In this document: piece by piece, positions 30,520-40,324 of the stretch
Layout: each line of letters starts with the position of its first letter
Numbering within the stretch: position 1 is the first letter of the stretch
Source: Mesorhizobium loti
GTDB lineage: Bacteria; Pseudomonadota; Alphaproteobacteria; Rhizobiales; Rhizobiaceae
Assembly (NCBI RefSeq): GCF_002858745.1
Contig: NZ_PJRO01000013.1
Location: 1 to 64,000 of the forward strand
Length of the DNA stretch: 64,000 nt
Direction of reading: 5' to 3'
The notes under the pieces: generated by a model
Seen by the model: only the letters and a program-made list of their open reading frames with translations
Databases searched by the model: none
What the model was told of the DNA's origin: nothing
Made by a program: the position numbers and the translations under genes

Positions 30520-31554
30520 TTGAGCACGATGCGCACAGCCATGCTTCTGGCCGCCATGACGGCGCTGTTCATGGGTGTCGGCTTCCTGATCGGCGGCTCC
30601 GGCGGCATGATGATTGCGTTGATCATCGCAATCGCCACCAATTTTTTCAGCTATTGGAACGCCGACAAGATGGTGCTGTCGATGAACCACGCCGTCGAAG
30701 TCGACGAGCGCAGCGCGCCTGAATTCTACGCGATCGTGAAAAGCCTGGCTGCCAATGCCGGCCTGCCAATGCCGCGCGTCTACCTGATCGACACCGATCA
30801 GCCCAACGCTTTCGCCACTGGCCGCAATCCCGAAAACGCCGCTGTCGCTGCCTCGACCGGGCTGCTGCAGCACCTGTCGCATGAAGAGGTCGCCGCGGTG
30901 ATGGCGCATGAGCTCGCCCATGTGCAGCACCGCGACACTCTTACCATGACTGTCGTGGCGACTTTTGCCGGCGCCATTTCGATGCTGGGCAATTTCGCCT
31001 TTTTCTTCGGCGGCAACCGCGAGAACAACAATCCGCTCGGCTTCATCGGCGTGCTGGTGGCTATGATTGTCGCGCCTTTCGCCGCCATGATCGTGCAAAT
31101 GGCGGTGAGCCGTACCCGCGAATATGAGGCCGACAGGCGTGGCGCCGAAATCTGCGGCCATCCGCTGTGGCTGGCTTCTGCCCTTGACAAGATCGCGCGC
31201 GGCGCCGAACGCATCCGCAACGACGATGCCGAGCGCAATCCTGCCACCGCGCATCTTTTCATCATCAATCCGCTATCCGGCGAGCGCATGGACAATCTCT
31301 TCTCTACCCACCCGAATACAGAAAACCGTATTGCAGCATTGCAGGCCCTCGCCGAGCAGATGGGTCAGGCGCGGGAAGCTGGCGAAACGGCATATCCGGA
31401 GGCTGCACCTTCGCCACGCCATGCCCAGCCCGGCGCCGCCGGCCCGTGGGACGGCGACCCCGAACCACACGCCGATCAGCACGAGCAGCCCGAAGCGCCG
31501 CAATCCAATCCGTGGGGTCGCAACCCGTCCGGGCCGAAAGGCCCATGGTCGTGA
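30520..31554 (+). CDS. htpX: Membrane zinc metalloprotease HtpX
   Basis: The stress-linked membrane protease has the zinc motif HELAH (residues 130-134) and the third-ligand region RTREYEADRRGAEI, with two hydrophobic segments before (about 6-25 and 28-45) and two after the active site. I chose the TTG at 30520 (MSTMRTAMLLAAMTALFMGV) because GGAG at 30510-30513 is six bases upstream. An ATG at 30508 would put that GGAG across its own start. The C-terminal 50 residues are a Pro/Asn-rich tail. The stop overlaps rsmB. Confidence 0.93.
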   Translation: MSTMRTAMLLAAMTALFMGVGFLIGGSGGMMIALIIAIATNFFSYWNADKMVLSMNHAVEVDERSAPEFYAIVKSLAANAGLPMPRVYLIDTDQPNAFATGRNPENAAVAASTGLLQHLSHEEVAAVMAHELAHVQHRDTLTMTVVATFAGAISMLGNFAFFFGGNRENNNPLGFIGVLVAMIVAPFAAMIVQMAVSRTREYEADRRGAEICGHPLWLASALDKIARGAERIRNDDAERNPATAHLFIINPLSGERMDNLFSTHPNTENRIAALQALAEQMGQAREAGETAYPEAAPSPRHAQPGAAGPWDGDPEPHADQHEQPEAPQSNPWGRNPSGPKGPWS

Positions 31555-32930
31555 GCCAGGACGGCAGGGCTGCCCGCAAGCCAACCTTCCATCGTTCCGA
31601 CAGTCTGCCGCAAGCACCCGGCCTGGCCGCACGCCAGGCGGCCGCGCGACTGCTGGCCGCCGTTATCGATGCCCACACGCCGCTCGACGGACTGACCGAC
31701 AACGAACACGGACACCCGCAGTACCGGGCACTCGACGGACGAGACCGCGCCCTGGTGCGCGCCATTCTGGTGACGGCACTGCGCTATCGAATGACCATTG
31801 CCGGCCTGCTCTCACGCCGGCTGGAAAAGCCGTTGCCAGCCAATGCCACCACGCTTTCGCACATCCTGCATGTCGCGGCAGCGCAGGTGCTGTTCCTGGA
31901 CGTTCCAGACAGCGCCGCCGTCGATCTCGCCGTTACCCACGCCAAGGCCGATCCACGCACTGCGCGTTTCTCCGGCCTGGTCAACGGTGTGTTGCGCGCT
32001 CTGGTTCGTGCCAAGGATGCCGAGTTGCCGCAGGCACTTGCGACCACCGACGACGCGCCGTCGTGGTTCGGCGACCGCTTGCGCAAGGCCTACGGTCCTG
32101 CGTTGGCCCATACCATCCTGGCCGCGCACCGGATCGAGGCACCCGTCGACTTCACAGTGAAGGCCGATCTAGCGCTGTGGGCAGAGCGCCTCGGTGGCAT
32201 CGTCCTGCCAACAGGCACGGTGCGCGTGGAGAAACTGCCTGCCCCCGTCATTGAGTTACCCGGATTCGCCGAGGGTGCCTGGTGGGTGCAGGACGCCGCC
32301 GCCGCCCTGCCGGCCAGGCTGTTCGGCGATATCGCCGGCAAGCGTGTCGCCGACCTTTGCGCGGCTCCCGGCGGCAAGACGGCACAACTCGTTCTGGCCG
32401 GAGCCAAGGTAACAGCGGTCGACACGTCCAAAAGCCGTCTGACGCGGCTCGGCCAAAATCTCGACCGGCTCGGCATGAGTGCCGAGATCGTCCAGTCCGA
32501 TCTGTTCGACTACAGTCCAACCGAACTTTTCGATGCCGTGTTGCTGGACGCGCCCTGCTCATCCACCGGGACGGTGCGCCGACATCCCGACGTGCCGTGG
32601 ACCAAAACGCCAGCCGACATCGAGAAGCTTGCCAGCTTGCAGCGACGTCTTCTGGAAAAAGCCGTCACGCTGGCGAAACCAGGCGGCCACATTGTCTTTT
32701 CCAACTGCTCTCTTGATCCACTCGAGGGTGAGGAATTGCACCGCTCCTTCCTGGCCGAAGCGACGGATGTCACCGATGATCCGATTCGAGCAGACGAGAT
32801 CTCCGGCATTGGGTCCTTCGTGACGGAACAGGGCACGCTGCGCACGACACCGGCGGGCTTCGAATTTGGCGAACCGGCAATTTCCGGCCTCGACGGTTTC
32901 TTTGCAGCCCGCTTCCGTAGAAAGCCCTGA
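31545..32930 (+). CDS. rsmB: 16S rRNA cytosine-C5 methyltransferase (RsmB/NOP family)
   Basis: An N-terminal NusB-like RNA-binding domain (about residues 20-150, ARQAAARLLAAVIDAH, DRALVRAILVTALRYR) is joined to the methyltransferase domain. The SAM motif is DLCAAPGGKTAQLVLAG, motif IV is DAPCSSTGTVRRHPD, and the nucleophilic Cys lies in FSNCSLDPLEGE. The ATG at 31545 overlaps htpX by ten bases. A GTG at 31551 overlapping by four (GTGA) is equally possible. Confidence 0.92.
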   Translation: MVVSQDGRAARKPTFHRSDSLPQAPGLAARQAAARLLAAVIDAHTPLDGLTDNEHGHPQYRALDGRDRALVRAILVTALRYRMTIAGLLSRRLEKPLPANATTLSHILHVAAAQVLFLDVPDSAAVDLAVTHAKADPRTARFSGLVNGVLRALVRAKDAELPQALATTDDAPSWFGDRLRKAYGPALAHTILAAHRIEAPVDFTVKADLALWAERLGGIVLPTGTVRVEKLPAPVIELPGFAEGAWWVQDAAAALPARLFGDIAGKRVADLCAAPGGKTAQLVLAGAKVTAVDTSKSRLTRLGQNLDRLGMSAEIVQSDLFDYSPTELFDAVLLDAPCSSTGTVRRHPDVPWTKTPADIEKLASLQRRLLEKAVTLAKPGGHIVFSNCSLDPLEGEELHRSFLAEATDVTDDPIRADEISGIGSFVTEQGTLRTTPAGFEFGEPAISGLDGFFAARFRRKP

Positions 32931-33089
32931 TCTCGCCCCTCGACTTTATTGTCGCGGCAAAATACCTCCGAACCCTCCAAAAAAGGTCTGGTGCAACCCT
33001 GATCTGTGGGCTTTCGGCGGAATTTGCTTTCAAGGATGGTGCTCCATCCTATAATTCACGCTGGCGGACGGGATAATCGAGGAGGTTTT

Positions 33090-34808
33090 TTGGCACTCGC
33101 TGCCGACGACACGACGCGTCTGTGGACGCTCGTCGCGAAGGAGTTTTGGCGCAAGGCGCGCCGACGCCTGCGCGCCGGGCCGGTCTACCGCTGGCGCTAT
33201 TCGGGCCGCACGCCCGAACGCGTGCTGATCGCGCCGCCCGACCTCAGGCTGGCCGATCCGCAGATCGCGCACGAGATCTATTACGGACGTTTCCCGCTCT
33301 CCGGCCATCTGGTCGAGACCGGTGGCCTGTCGCCGTTTCAGCTCGATGTCACCCATGACGGCTGGGTGCGCTCGCTGCACGGCTTCCGCTGGCTGCGTCA
33401 CATGCGCGCCGCCGGAACCGATCTCGCTGCCGCCAATGCGCGTGCGCTGGTCTCCGACTGGATCGTCCAGCATGGCAATCGCATTGCTGGCCCGGCGTGG
33501 GAGCCGGCCACCACCGCCAAGCGCATCATCGCTTGGCAGCAGCATTCCTCCGTCGTCCTGCAGGGTGCCGAATTTCCGTTCTACCGCGCATTCCTGAAAT
33601 CGCTTGCGGTGCAGATCCGCTACCTGCGTTCGCTGGCGCGGGAGATGCCGGACGGCAAGGACGTGCTGCGCGCCCGCGTCGCTCTAGCCTTTGCCGCGCT
33701 GTCCCTGCCTGCATCAGCCGCGGCGCTGCGTTCGGCTACACGCAATCTAGGCGAAGAACTCGACCGCCAGATCCTTCCCGATGGCGGCCATATCTCGCGC
33801 AATCCACTGACGGTGCTGGAAATCCTGGCCGATCTCCTGCCGTTGCGCCAGACCTACGCCAATCAGGCAGAGACACCGCCGGCGGCATTGATCGGTGCCA
33901 TCGACCGCATGCTGCCGGCGCTGCGCTTCTTCCGCCATCACGACGGCAGCCTTGCCCGCTTCAACGGCATGGGCGCCACCATCCAGGACCGTATCGCCGC
34001 GATCCTGCGCCACGACGACACCGCCGGCGCGCCGCTGCTGCATGCGCCCCATTCCGGTTACGAGCGATTGGCCATGGGCGACGTGACCGTGATTGCCGAT
34101 ACCGGCGCACCGCCACCCATCGATGTTTCCAATTCAGCTCATGCCGGCTGCCTGTCTTTCGAGCTCTCGTCCGGCCGCCAGCACTACATCGTCAATGCCG
34201 GTGTCGACACCTATGGCGCTGCGGAGTTCCGTCCGCTGGCGCGCGCCACCGCCGCGCATTCCACGGCAACGCTCAACGACACATCATCCGCGCGTTTCGC
34301 CCTGTCGATTCGCGTCGGCGGCCTGCCAGGTTCACCCTTGCTCGGCGGCCCGCGCAAAGTGTCGAGCGAACGGCTCGACGACGGCAGCCGCCAAGGCTTC
34401 GTTGCCCGCCACGACGGCTATGCGCAACGTTTCGGCATCCTGCATGAACGCGAACTGGTTCTATCGGCAAACGGCAATGTGCTGACTGGCCGCGACCGTT
34501 TCCTGCGCGCTGGCAACATCCGCAATGATGGCCGTGATACCGTCGCGGTCCGTTTCCACATCCATCCCGACGCCAGCCTGTTCCGCGACGAGCACGACAG
34601 GCTGGTGCTTGCCGCCGAGGGCGGTGACATCTGGGTGTTCACCTCTCCGCAAGTGCAGCCCGAGGTCGAGGAGTCGATCTTCTTCGCCGGCATCGTCGGG
34701 CCGCGCCGCAGCCGGCAGATTGCACTGCATTTCCAGGCCACGTCCCTGGCGGAGGTGCATTGGCAGTTCGTACGCACAGGTCCAGCCGGTTTCGCTCCGA
34801 AGGATTGA
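33090..34808 (+). CDS. Heparinase II/III-family protein
   Basis: The 572-residue protein has an N-terminal alpha/alpha toroid (to about residue 310, including NRIAGPAWEPATTAKRIIAW) and a C-terminal beta-sandwich domain typical of heparinase II/III (GCLSFELSSGRQHYIVNAG, RFHIHPDASLF). Members are polysaccharide lyases, but this rhizobial branch has no shown substrate. The start is the TTG at 33090 with GAGGAGG at 33079-33085. An ATG at 33006 would add 28 unlikely residues. Placement after rsmB and before purH is typical of Mesorhizobium relatives. Confidence 0.88.
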   Translation: MALAADDTTRLWTLVAKEFWRKARRRLRAGPVYRWRYSGRTPERVLIAPPDLRLADPQIAHEIYYGRFPLSGHLVETGGLSPFQLDVTHDGWVRSLHGFRWLRHMRAAGTDLAAANARALVSDWIVQHGNRIAGPAWEPATTAKRIIAWQQHSSVVLQGAEFPFYRAFLKSLAVQIRYLRSLAREMPDGKDVLRARVALAFAALSLPASAAALRSATRNLGEELDRQILPDGGHISRNPLTVLEILADLLPLRQTYANQAETPPAALIGAIDRMLPALRFFRHHDGSLARFNGMGATIQDRIAAILRHDDTAGAPLLHAPHSGYERLAMGDVTVIADTGAPPPIDVSNSAHAGCLSFELSSGRQHYIVNAGVDTYGAAEFRPLARATAAHSTATLNDTSSARFALSIRVGGLPGSPLLGGPRKVSSERLDDGSRQGFVARHDGYAQRFGILHERELVLSANGNVLTGRDRFLRAGNIRNDGRDTVAVRFHIHPDASLFRDEHDRLVLAAEGGDIWVFTSPQVQPEVEESIFFAGIVGPRRSRQIALHFQATSLAEVHWQFVRTGPAGFAPKD

Positions 34809-34824
34809 TCCCGGCTCGCCCGAT

Positions 34825-35442
34825 TCATTGGTCCGGCGCGAAGCCTGCAAGCTTCCGAGCATAAGTTCTGAGATCCACCGGCCAGTTTGCCATTTCGCGC
34901 GCGAACCTCTCCGGGTCGCCGGCAAACAAGGCACGCGATGCCTCTTCGAAACCGGGCAGGTTTCCGGCGACAGCCGAAAGGAAAAGATAGGACGCTTCAC
35001 GTCGGGCCCGACGGTCGCTCTCGTCACCGTCGGCGCGACGTGCGGCATCGACAAGCCGGCGCAGCGCCTGTGAAGCGCCACCCGGCTGCGCAACCAGCCA
35101 TTCCCACTGCCGCGGCAGCAACGTGATCTCGCGCGCCACCACCCCGAGTTTTGGGCGGCCGCGGCCGCGCGCTCCGACATCCGAGGCAGACAGCTCCTCG
35201 GCGGCGGGCTCTGCTGCCCGGATCGGTGGAAATCGTTCAGCAAGCCGCGCAATGATCTCCGCATCCGAACCACGCAGATCGAGATCGACGACGGCACCCG
35301 TTGTGTCATCGAAGACCAGGACGGCAACATCCGCAGTATCGCCATGCGCTTTCACGGCGAGCGTCACCTCAACCAGCGGTCCGCTGGCGATACGGCGAGC
35401 GCCCGCGAACGCAGTGCAGGCGGCAGTCAAAGACAAAGGCAT
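34825..35442 (-). CDS. DUF2239 family protein
   Basis: The 205-residue protein starts at the ATG at 35442 (AAGGAGAG seven bases upstream) and shows the family layout: CTAFAGARRIASGPLVEVTLAVK, VLVFDDTTGAVVDLDLRG and a basic RGRGRPKLGVVAREITLLPRQW, then helices. The GRGRPKLG stretch recalls an AT-hook-like basic patch, and the following REITLLPRQWEWL is shared with other small predicted DNA-binding proteins. Function is unknown. It is divergent from a GIY-YIG gene. Confidence 0.8.
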   Translation of the reverse strand: MPLSLTAACTAFAGARRIASGPLVEVTLAVKAHGDTADVAVLVFDDTTGAVVDLDLRGSDAEIIARLAERFPPIRAAEPAAEELSASDVGARGRGRPKLGVVAREITLLPRQWEWLVAQPGGASQALRRLVDAARRADGDESDRRARREASYLFLSAVAGNLPGFEEASRALFAGDPERFAREMANWPVDLRTYARKLAGFAPDQ

Positions 35443-35488
35443 TACAGCTCTCCTTGGCGCCACTCTCATGCACCGATTTGAGTCTCGA

Positions 35489-35517
35489 TGTCAAATATTA
35501 CCCGGGTATAATTGACA
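35489..35517. promoter_or_regulatory. Palindrome between DUF2239 and GIY-YIG genes
   Basis: TGTCAA (35489-35494) and TTGACA (35512-35517) flank an exact palindrome TACCCGGGTA (35499-35508). A perfect -10 hexamer TATAAT (35507-35512) overlaps its right half and points at the GIY-YIG gene, but no good -35 is correctly spaced. It is a likely shared operator for both genes. Confidence 0.55.
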
Positions 35518-35562
35518 TAGCCGTTCCTTGCTCCTACATGCGGCTCCGAAAGGTTTTCGATC

Positions 35563-35892
35563 ATGGGCAATGTCGACAGGAAGGCCGCCATCGCGGCGTA
35601 CAAGAAACGCGAGGCGCCCGCGGGCATCTTTGCGCTGACTTGCGACGGGACAGGTCAACGCTGGATCGGCCATTCGCCGGATCTGGACGCGATGCCAAAC
35701 CGGCTGTGGTTCACGCTCCGGTTGGGCAGCCATCGCTCGGCCGAACTCCAGGCGGCCTTTAACCAGCACGGGCAGGATGGCATCGCCATCGAGGTGGTCG
35801 AGCATTTCGCAGATGATGTCCAGCCGCAGGGTGCGGCGCTGAAGGAGCGCTTGTCCTTCTGGCGTGACAAGATGGACGCGCTCCCTGCCTGA
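35563..35892 (+). CDS. Small GIY-YIG-type nuclease-like protein
   Basis: The 109-residue protein resembles short rhizobial GIY-YIG proteins: AGIFALTCDGTGQRWIGHSPDLD replaces the GIY...YIG strands (here GIF and WIG), then NRLWFTLRLGSH and a final ALKERLSFWRDK. The family arginine and glutamate are plausible at R-rich NRLWFTLR and E(VVEHF), but catalysis cannot be assured. It is paired divergently with DUF2239. Confidence 0.7.
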   Translation: MGNVDRKAAIAAYKKREAPAGIFALTCDGTGQRWIGHSPDLDAMPNRLWFTLRLGSHRSAELQAAFNQHGQDGIAIEVVEHFADDVQPQGAALKERLSFWRDKMDALPA

Positions 35893-35995
35893 GTTTGTGC
35901 GGGATGCGCCTTCCAGCGCCGACCATGCTTGATTTTGAGCCTCCTTGTGCTACGGCCCGGGCCAACGTCTTCAGCCCGCAGAAAGGCCGCCAGCC

Positions 35996-37612
35996 ATGGC
36001 CGTTGCCGCCAAGAACATTCCCGCGCCGGATCTCGTCCCCGTCCGCCGCGCATTGCTTTCCGTTTCCGACAAGACCGGCCTGATCGATTTCGCTGCGGCA
36101 CTCGCCAAGGCCGGCGTCGAACTGGTTTCGACCGGCGGCACCGCCAAGTCGATCGCCGCTGCGGGCATCGCGGTGCGTGACGTTTCCGAACTGACCGGAT
36201 TTCCCGAGATCATGGACGGCCGCGTCAAGACGCTGCATCCTTCAGTGCATGGCGCATTGCTCGGGGTGCGCGACGATCCTGAACACGCCGCAGCCATGCG
36301 CGACCATTCCATTCAGCCAATCGATCTCGTTGTGGTCAATCTCTACCCGTTCGAGCAGGTACGCGCGTCCGGCGCCGGCTATGCCGCGATCGTGGAGAAC
36401 ATCGACATAGGCGGCCCGGCGATGGTGCGCGCCTCGGCCAAGAACCATGCCTACGTCGCCATCGTCACCGAGCCGGAAGACTACGCCGCCGTGCTGGAGA
36501 CGCTCGGCGCCAATGGCGGCGCGCTGCCACTCGACTTCCGCAAGCAGCTGGCGGCAAAGGCCTTCGCCCGCACGGCAGCCTATGATGCAGCCATCTCCGG
36601 CTGGTTCGCCGAAGAGCTGAAGATCGAGCAGCCAACCTGGCGCGCGTTCGGCGGACGCCTGCAAAGTGTCATGCGTTACGGCGAGAACCCGCACCAATCG
36701 GCGGGCTTCTATGTCAACGGCGACAGCCGTCCCGGCGTCGCCACCGCGCGCCAGTTGCAGGGCAAGCAACTCTCCTACAACAACATCAACGACACCGACG
36801 CCGCTTTCGAGCTGGCCGGCGAGTTCGATCCTGCCCGCACCGCTGCGGTCGCGATCATCAAGCATGCCAACCCGTGTGGTGTGGCTGAAGGCGCCTCACT
36901 GAAGGAGGCCTATCTCAAGGCACTGGCCTGCGATCCGGTCTCGGCCTTCGGCGGCATTGTCGCGCTGAATCGCTTGCTGGACGCCGAGGCGGCGGAGGAA
37001 ATCGTCAAGACCTTCACCGAGGTGATCATCGCGCCCGAGGCCTCCGAAGAGGCCGCGGCCATCGTCGCCGCCAAGAAGAACCTCCGCCTGCTGGTGACGA
37101 ATGGCCTGCCTGACCCTCGCCAGGCTGGAATGACCATGAAGTCGGTCGCCGGCGGCTTGCTGGTGCAAAATCGCGACAATGCCGTTGTCGACGATCTCGA
37201 CCTCAGGGTGGTCACCAGGCGTGCGCCGAGCGATGTCGAGATGGCCGACCTGAAATTCGCCTTCCGCGTCGCCAAACACGTGAAGTCAAACGCCATTGTC
37301 TACGCCAGGAACCGCGCCACGGTCGGCATCGGCGCCGGCCAGATGAGCCGTGTCGACTCCTCGCGCATAGCCGCACGCAAGGCACTGGATGCCGCGGAAG
37401 CCGCTGGCCATGCCGAACCGCTGACCAGGGGCTCGGTCGTCGCATCGGACGCCTTCTTCCCGTTTGCCGATGGGCTGCTGGCTGCTGTCGAAGCGGGCGC
37501 CACGGCCGTCATCCAGCCCGGCGGCTCGATGCGCGACGATGACGTCATCAAGGCGGCCGACGAGCATGGCATCGCCATGGTGTTCACCGGGACGAGGCAT
37601 TTCCGGCATTGA
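35996..37612 (+). CDS. purH: Bifunctional AICAR formyltransferase / IMP cyclohydrolase
   Basis: The 538-residue enzyme does the last two steps of IMP synthesis. The N-terminal IMP cyclohydrolase domain (residues 15-160) has LSVSDKTGLIDFA, LVSTGGTAKSI and FPEIMDGRVKTLHP. The AICAR transformylase domain has RYGENPHQSAGFY, QGKQLSYNNINDTDAAFEL, IIKHANPCGVA and a final IQPGGSMRDDDVIKAADEHGI. The ATG at 35996 gives the family length. A longer reading to 35945 is unconserved. Confidence 0.97.
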   Translation: MAVAAKNIPAPDLVPVRRALLSVSDKTGLIDFAAALAKAGVELVSTGGTAKSIAAAGIAVRDVSELTGFPEIMDGRVKTLHPSVHGALLGVRDDPEHAAAMRDHSIQPIDLVVVNLYPFEQVRASGAGYAAIVENIDIGGPAMVRASAKNHAYVAIVTEPEDYAAVLETLGANGGALPLDFRKQLAAKAFARTAAYDAAISGWFAEELKIEQPTWRAFGGRLQSVMRYGENPHQSAGFYVNGDSRPGVATARQLQGKQLSYNNINDTDAAFELAGEFDPARTAAVAIIKHANPCGVAEGASLKEAYLKALACDPVSAFGGIVALNRLLDAEAAEEIVKTFTEVIIAPEASEEAAAIVAAKKNLRLLVTNGLPDPRQAGMTMKSVAGGLLVQNRDNAVVDDLDLRVVTRRAPSDVEMADLKFAFRVAKHVKSNAIVYARNRATVGIGAGQMSRVDSSRIAARKALDAAEAAGHAEPLTRGSVVASDAFFPFADGLLAAVEAGATAVIQPGGSMRDDDVIKAADEHGIAMVFTGTRHFRH

Positions 37613-37722
37613 CCCCCTTCCTTCCCCGTTCAGGGGAGGGAGTGCCACGACGGGACGGACGAGGCCGCGCTAGAATCTTCCAGGTTCGCGATACTCGGTA
37701 GGCAGACGAGGAAGTGGCTGCC

Positions 37723-39099
37723 TCACCCTTCCCTCTTGTCCGCTGGATAGGGCGTGCCGGCGAGGATCGCCATGCCGGCGACCAGGAACAGGATGATCAT
37801 TGCCATGCCGAGGCGCGGCGAACCGGTTGTCGCCGTGACAGTGGCAATCAGGAATGGCGCCAGGAAGCTGGTCGCACGCCCCGCCAGCGCATAGATGCCG
37901 AAATAGCGGCCGGATTCCTCGGCGGTGACGCTGCGCGCCATATAGGAGCGCGACGAGGCCTGTACCGGCCCGAACGCCAGGCCAATCAGCAGGCCATAGA
38001 CGATGTAGGCCTTCTCGGCCGGCGTGCCGAACAGGCTACCCGTATCGATGCCAGGCAGCTGCAACCAGCCGAACAGCGTGTAGCCCGGCCCGGTCGAGAT
38101 GATGCCGACGGTAGCGATGGTGAGAAACACCAGCGAGATCATCACCACGACCTTCGAACCAAGCCCGGTGTCGAGCCGTGCCGCGACCCAGCAGCCAAGA
38201 ATGGCGACGACGTTGAGAATGATGCCGAACACGCCGATCTCGGTGATCGACCAGCCGAACATCGCCGCGGCAAAGGCCCCGCCGAGCGAAAGCAGTGCGT
38301 TGACGCCGTCCTGGTAGATCATGCGCGCGACGAGGAAGCGGAAGATGCCGACGCGCTTGCGCACTTCGGCCAGCGTCGATTTCAGCTCTGCCAGCCCCTG
38401 CTTGACCGCCGGGCCGACCGGCATGCCTTTCACCGCGTCCGGCGTGAAAAAGAACATCGGCAGGATGAAGATGAAATACCACAGCGCCGAGAGCGGTCCG
38501 GTCGCACGCGCGTCCTCGCCGAGCTTGGGATCAAGGCCAAAGATCGGATCGAGGCCGATAATTGTCTTGCCGGTCTCCGGCGATCCCGCCATCAATGCCA
38601 CGACGAAGATCAGCGCCACCATTCCGCCGAGATAGCCTAGCCCCCAGGCGACATTGGAGATCTTGCCGATCTCGGCCTTCGGCACCAGGCGCGGCATCAT
38701 CGAATCGTTGAAGACGGTCGAGAATTCCGCCGCCACCGAGGCCAGCGAGAAAAACAGCACGATCAGGAAAAGGTTCGAGCCCGGCGCCGCGAACCACAGC
38801 AGCGACAGGCTGACGATCTTGATCGTCGCGAAGAAAGCAATCCACGGCTTTCGCGGCCCGGTCTGATCGGCGATCGAACCGAGGATCGGTGAGAGTATCG
38901 CGATCACCAACCCTGCCGCAGCCAACCCATAACCCCATACTGCCTGGCCCATGGCGGGGTCCGCCGACAGGCGCGAGACGAAATAGGGGCCGAAGATGAA
39001 GGTGGTGACGAGCGTGAAGAAGGGCTGTGCTGCCCAGTCGAAGAACATCCAGCCCCAGATGCCGCGCCCGGAAGCGCGCTGCATGGTCACGTCGCTCAT
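37723..39099 (-). CDS. MFS transporter, UMF1/Atg22-like
   Basis: The 458-residue protein has about twelve membrane segments and the UMF1 pattern: WGWMFFDWAAQPFFTLVTTFIFGPYF at the N-terminus, SPILGSIADQTGPRKPW and EFSTVFNDSMMPRLVP. The yeast relative Atg22 exports amino acids from vacuoles. The bacterial substrate is unknown. GGAGGACAG directly precedes the ATG at 39099, and the reading to 39225 is not needed. It is convergent with purH. Confidence 0.88.
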   Translation of the reverse strand: MSDVTMQRASGRGIWGWMFFDWAAQPFFTLVTTFIFGPYFVSRLSADPAMGQAVWGYGLAAAGLVIAILSPILGSIADQTGPRKPWIAFFATIKIVSLSLLWFAAPGSNLFLIVLFFSLASVAAEFSTVFNDSMMPRLVPKAEIGKISNVAWGLGYLGGMVALIFVVALMAGSPETGKTIIGLDPIFGLDPKLGEDARATGPLSALWYFIFILPMFFFTPDAVKGMPVGPAVKQGLAELKSTLAEVRKRVGIFRFLVARMIYQDGVNALLSLGGAFAAAMFGWSITEIGVFGIILNVVAILGCWVAARLDTGLGSKVVVMISLVFLTIATVGIISTGPGYTLFGWLQLPGIDTGSLFGTPAEKAYIVYGLLIGLAFGPVQASSRSYMARSVTAEESGRYFGIYALAGRATSFLAPFLIATVTATTGSPRLGMAMIILFLVAGMAILAGTPYPADKREG

Positions 39100-39295
39100 C
39101 TGTCCTCCACCGCTTTCGTCCCGCTCGCGGTGGCCCATGTCTGCACGTTTTTCAGGGCCCTGCAAAGACCCGATACAGGTCTGATACCGTGACTTCGCCC
39201 GAGGGCGATGGTCGCGCGGCTGCAAACACGATCAAGCGGACGAAAAAATCTTGCGGCAGAACATCGCGATAGCCACTCGATCACGGGAAACGATC

Positions 39296-40228
39296 ATGAC
39301 CGCCACAGCTCTGGCCTCACATTCTACCAACCCGAAACCGGAATCCGTTCTCGAATACTATACCCGGCAGTCTGCCTTCAGCACGCCAGGCCGCCATGCC
39401 GCTTTGTTCGACGTCTTGCCGTCTGATCCTGCCGGCATCGCCCGGGCCATCCAGGGCCTGCTCATCTACGAACACGTCGCTGAACCCTTCTATGGCTGCC
39501 CGATCGACGATGCACGCCGCGCCGAAAGCCACATTCGCCCGATCGAGAAAATCATCGACACGTTGCTGGCGCTCGACGGCCGGCCGCTCTCGGTCACTCG
39601 CCGACCAGAATACCGGCTTGTCGGCATCTGTCGGCATTTCATGCTGCTTGCCATCGCCATTTTCCGCCACCATGGCATTCCGGCACGGGGTCGGGGCGGC
39701 TTCGGCGCCTATTTCAACCCGCCGAAATATGAAGACCACTGGGTCTGCGAGTACTGGAAGGCGGATGAAGGTCGCTGGGTCCTGCTCGACAGCCAGATTG
39801 ACGCCGTCTTCACCAGCAATCTGTCGATCCAGTTCGACCCTGTCGACGTCCCGCGCGATCAATTCCTTACATCACCTGACGCATGGCGCAAGTGCCGCAG
39901 TGGAAGCCTGGGGGCTGACCTGTTCGGCATCGAGTTCTCGCAGCTGCGCGGCCTGTGGTTCGTCGCCGGCAGCCTGGTCCGCGATCTCGCCACCCTCAAC
40001 GGATGCGAAATCCTGCCGTGGGATGTGTGGGGCGCGCAGCCGGCCGTCGATGCCGAGCTTTCAGCCGGTGAGATCGCCCTCTTCGACGAGGTCGCTGAGT
40101 TGACTACCGATCCAGATGCGAATTTTGATGCAATGCGCCGGCGTTTTGCCAATGATGGCGCTCTCACCCTGCCGCATTCGGTCTTCAACGCCCTACGGCA
40201 GCGTCAGGAAGACGTCTTGGAAGACTAG
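39296..40228 (+). CDS. Transglutaminase-like domain protein
   Basis: The 310-residue cytosolic protein has the papain-fold triad of the transglutaminase-like superfamily: C112 in VGICRHFMLLAIAIFRHHG, H148 in YEDHWVCEYW and D165 in RWVLLDSQID. This is the order and spacing of that superfamily. There is no signal peptide. Activity could be peptidase or acyl transfer. It is followed by an AraC-GyrI regulator and a repeat. Confidence 0.75.
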   Translation: MTATALASHSTNPKPESVLEYYTRQSAFSTPGRHAALFDVLPSDPAGIARAIQGLLIYEHVAEPFYGCPIDDARRAESHIRPIEKIIDTLLALDGRPLSVTRRPEYRLVGICRHFMLLAIAIFRHHGIPARGRGGFGAYFNPPKYEDHWVCEYWKADEGRWVLLDSQIDAVFTSNLSIQFDPVDVPRDQFLTSPDAWRKCRSGSLGADLFGIEFSQLRGLWFVAGSLVRDLATLNGCEILPWDVWGAQPAVDAELSAGEIALFDEVAELTTDPDANFDAMRRRFANDGALTLPHSVFNALRQRQEDVLED

Positions 40229-40229
40229 C

Positions 40230-40276
40230 ATCGACCCGAAAATCGGAACCGTTTTTCGGAAAGTGTTAGAGCATCC
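40230..40276. repeat. Second dispersed repeat type, partial copy
   Basis: catcgacccgaaaatcgg followed by aaccgtttttcggaaagtg forms an imperfect hairpin around CCGAAAA/TTTTCGG, and a trailing ttagagcatcc follows. Similar sequences are frequent between rhizobial genes. The copy at 50752 is a distant relative. Confidence 0.5.
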
Positions 40277-40324
40277 TCTGCGCGCCTGAAAGGCCGCGCT
40301 GCGCCCTAAAGACGGATCGTCGTC

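Noticed and set aside
37613..37722. Terminator or repeat between purH and the MFS gene
   Set aside because: The CCCC/GGGG hairpin near 37631-37645 has no T run and is too short to call. It resembles common GC-rich intergenic repeats.
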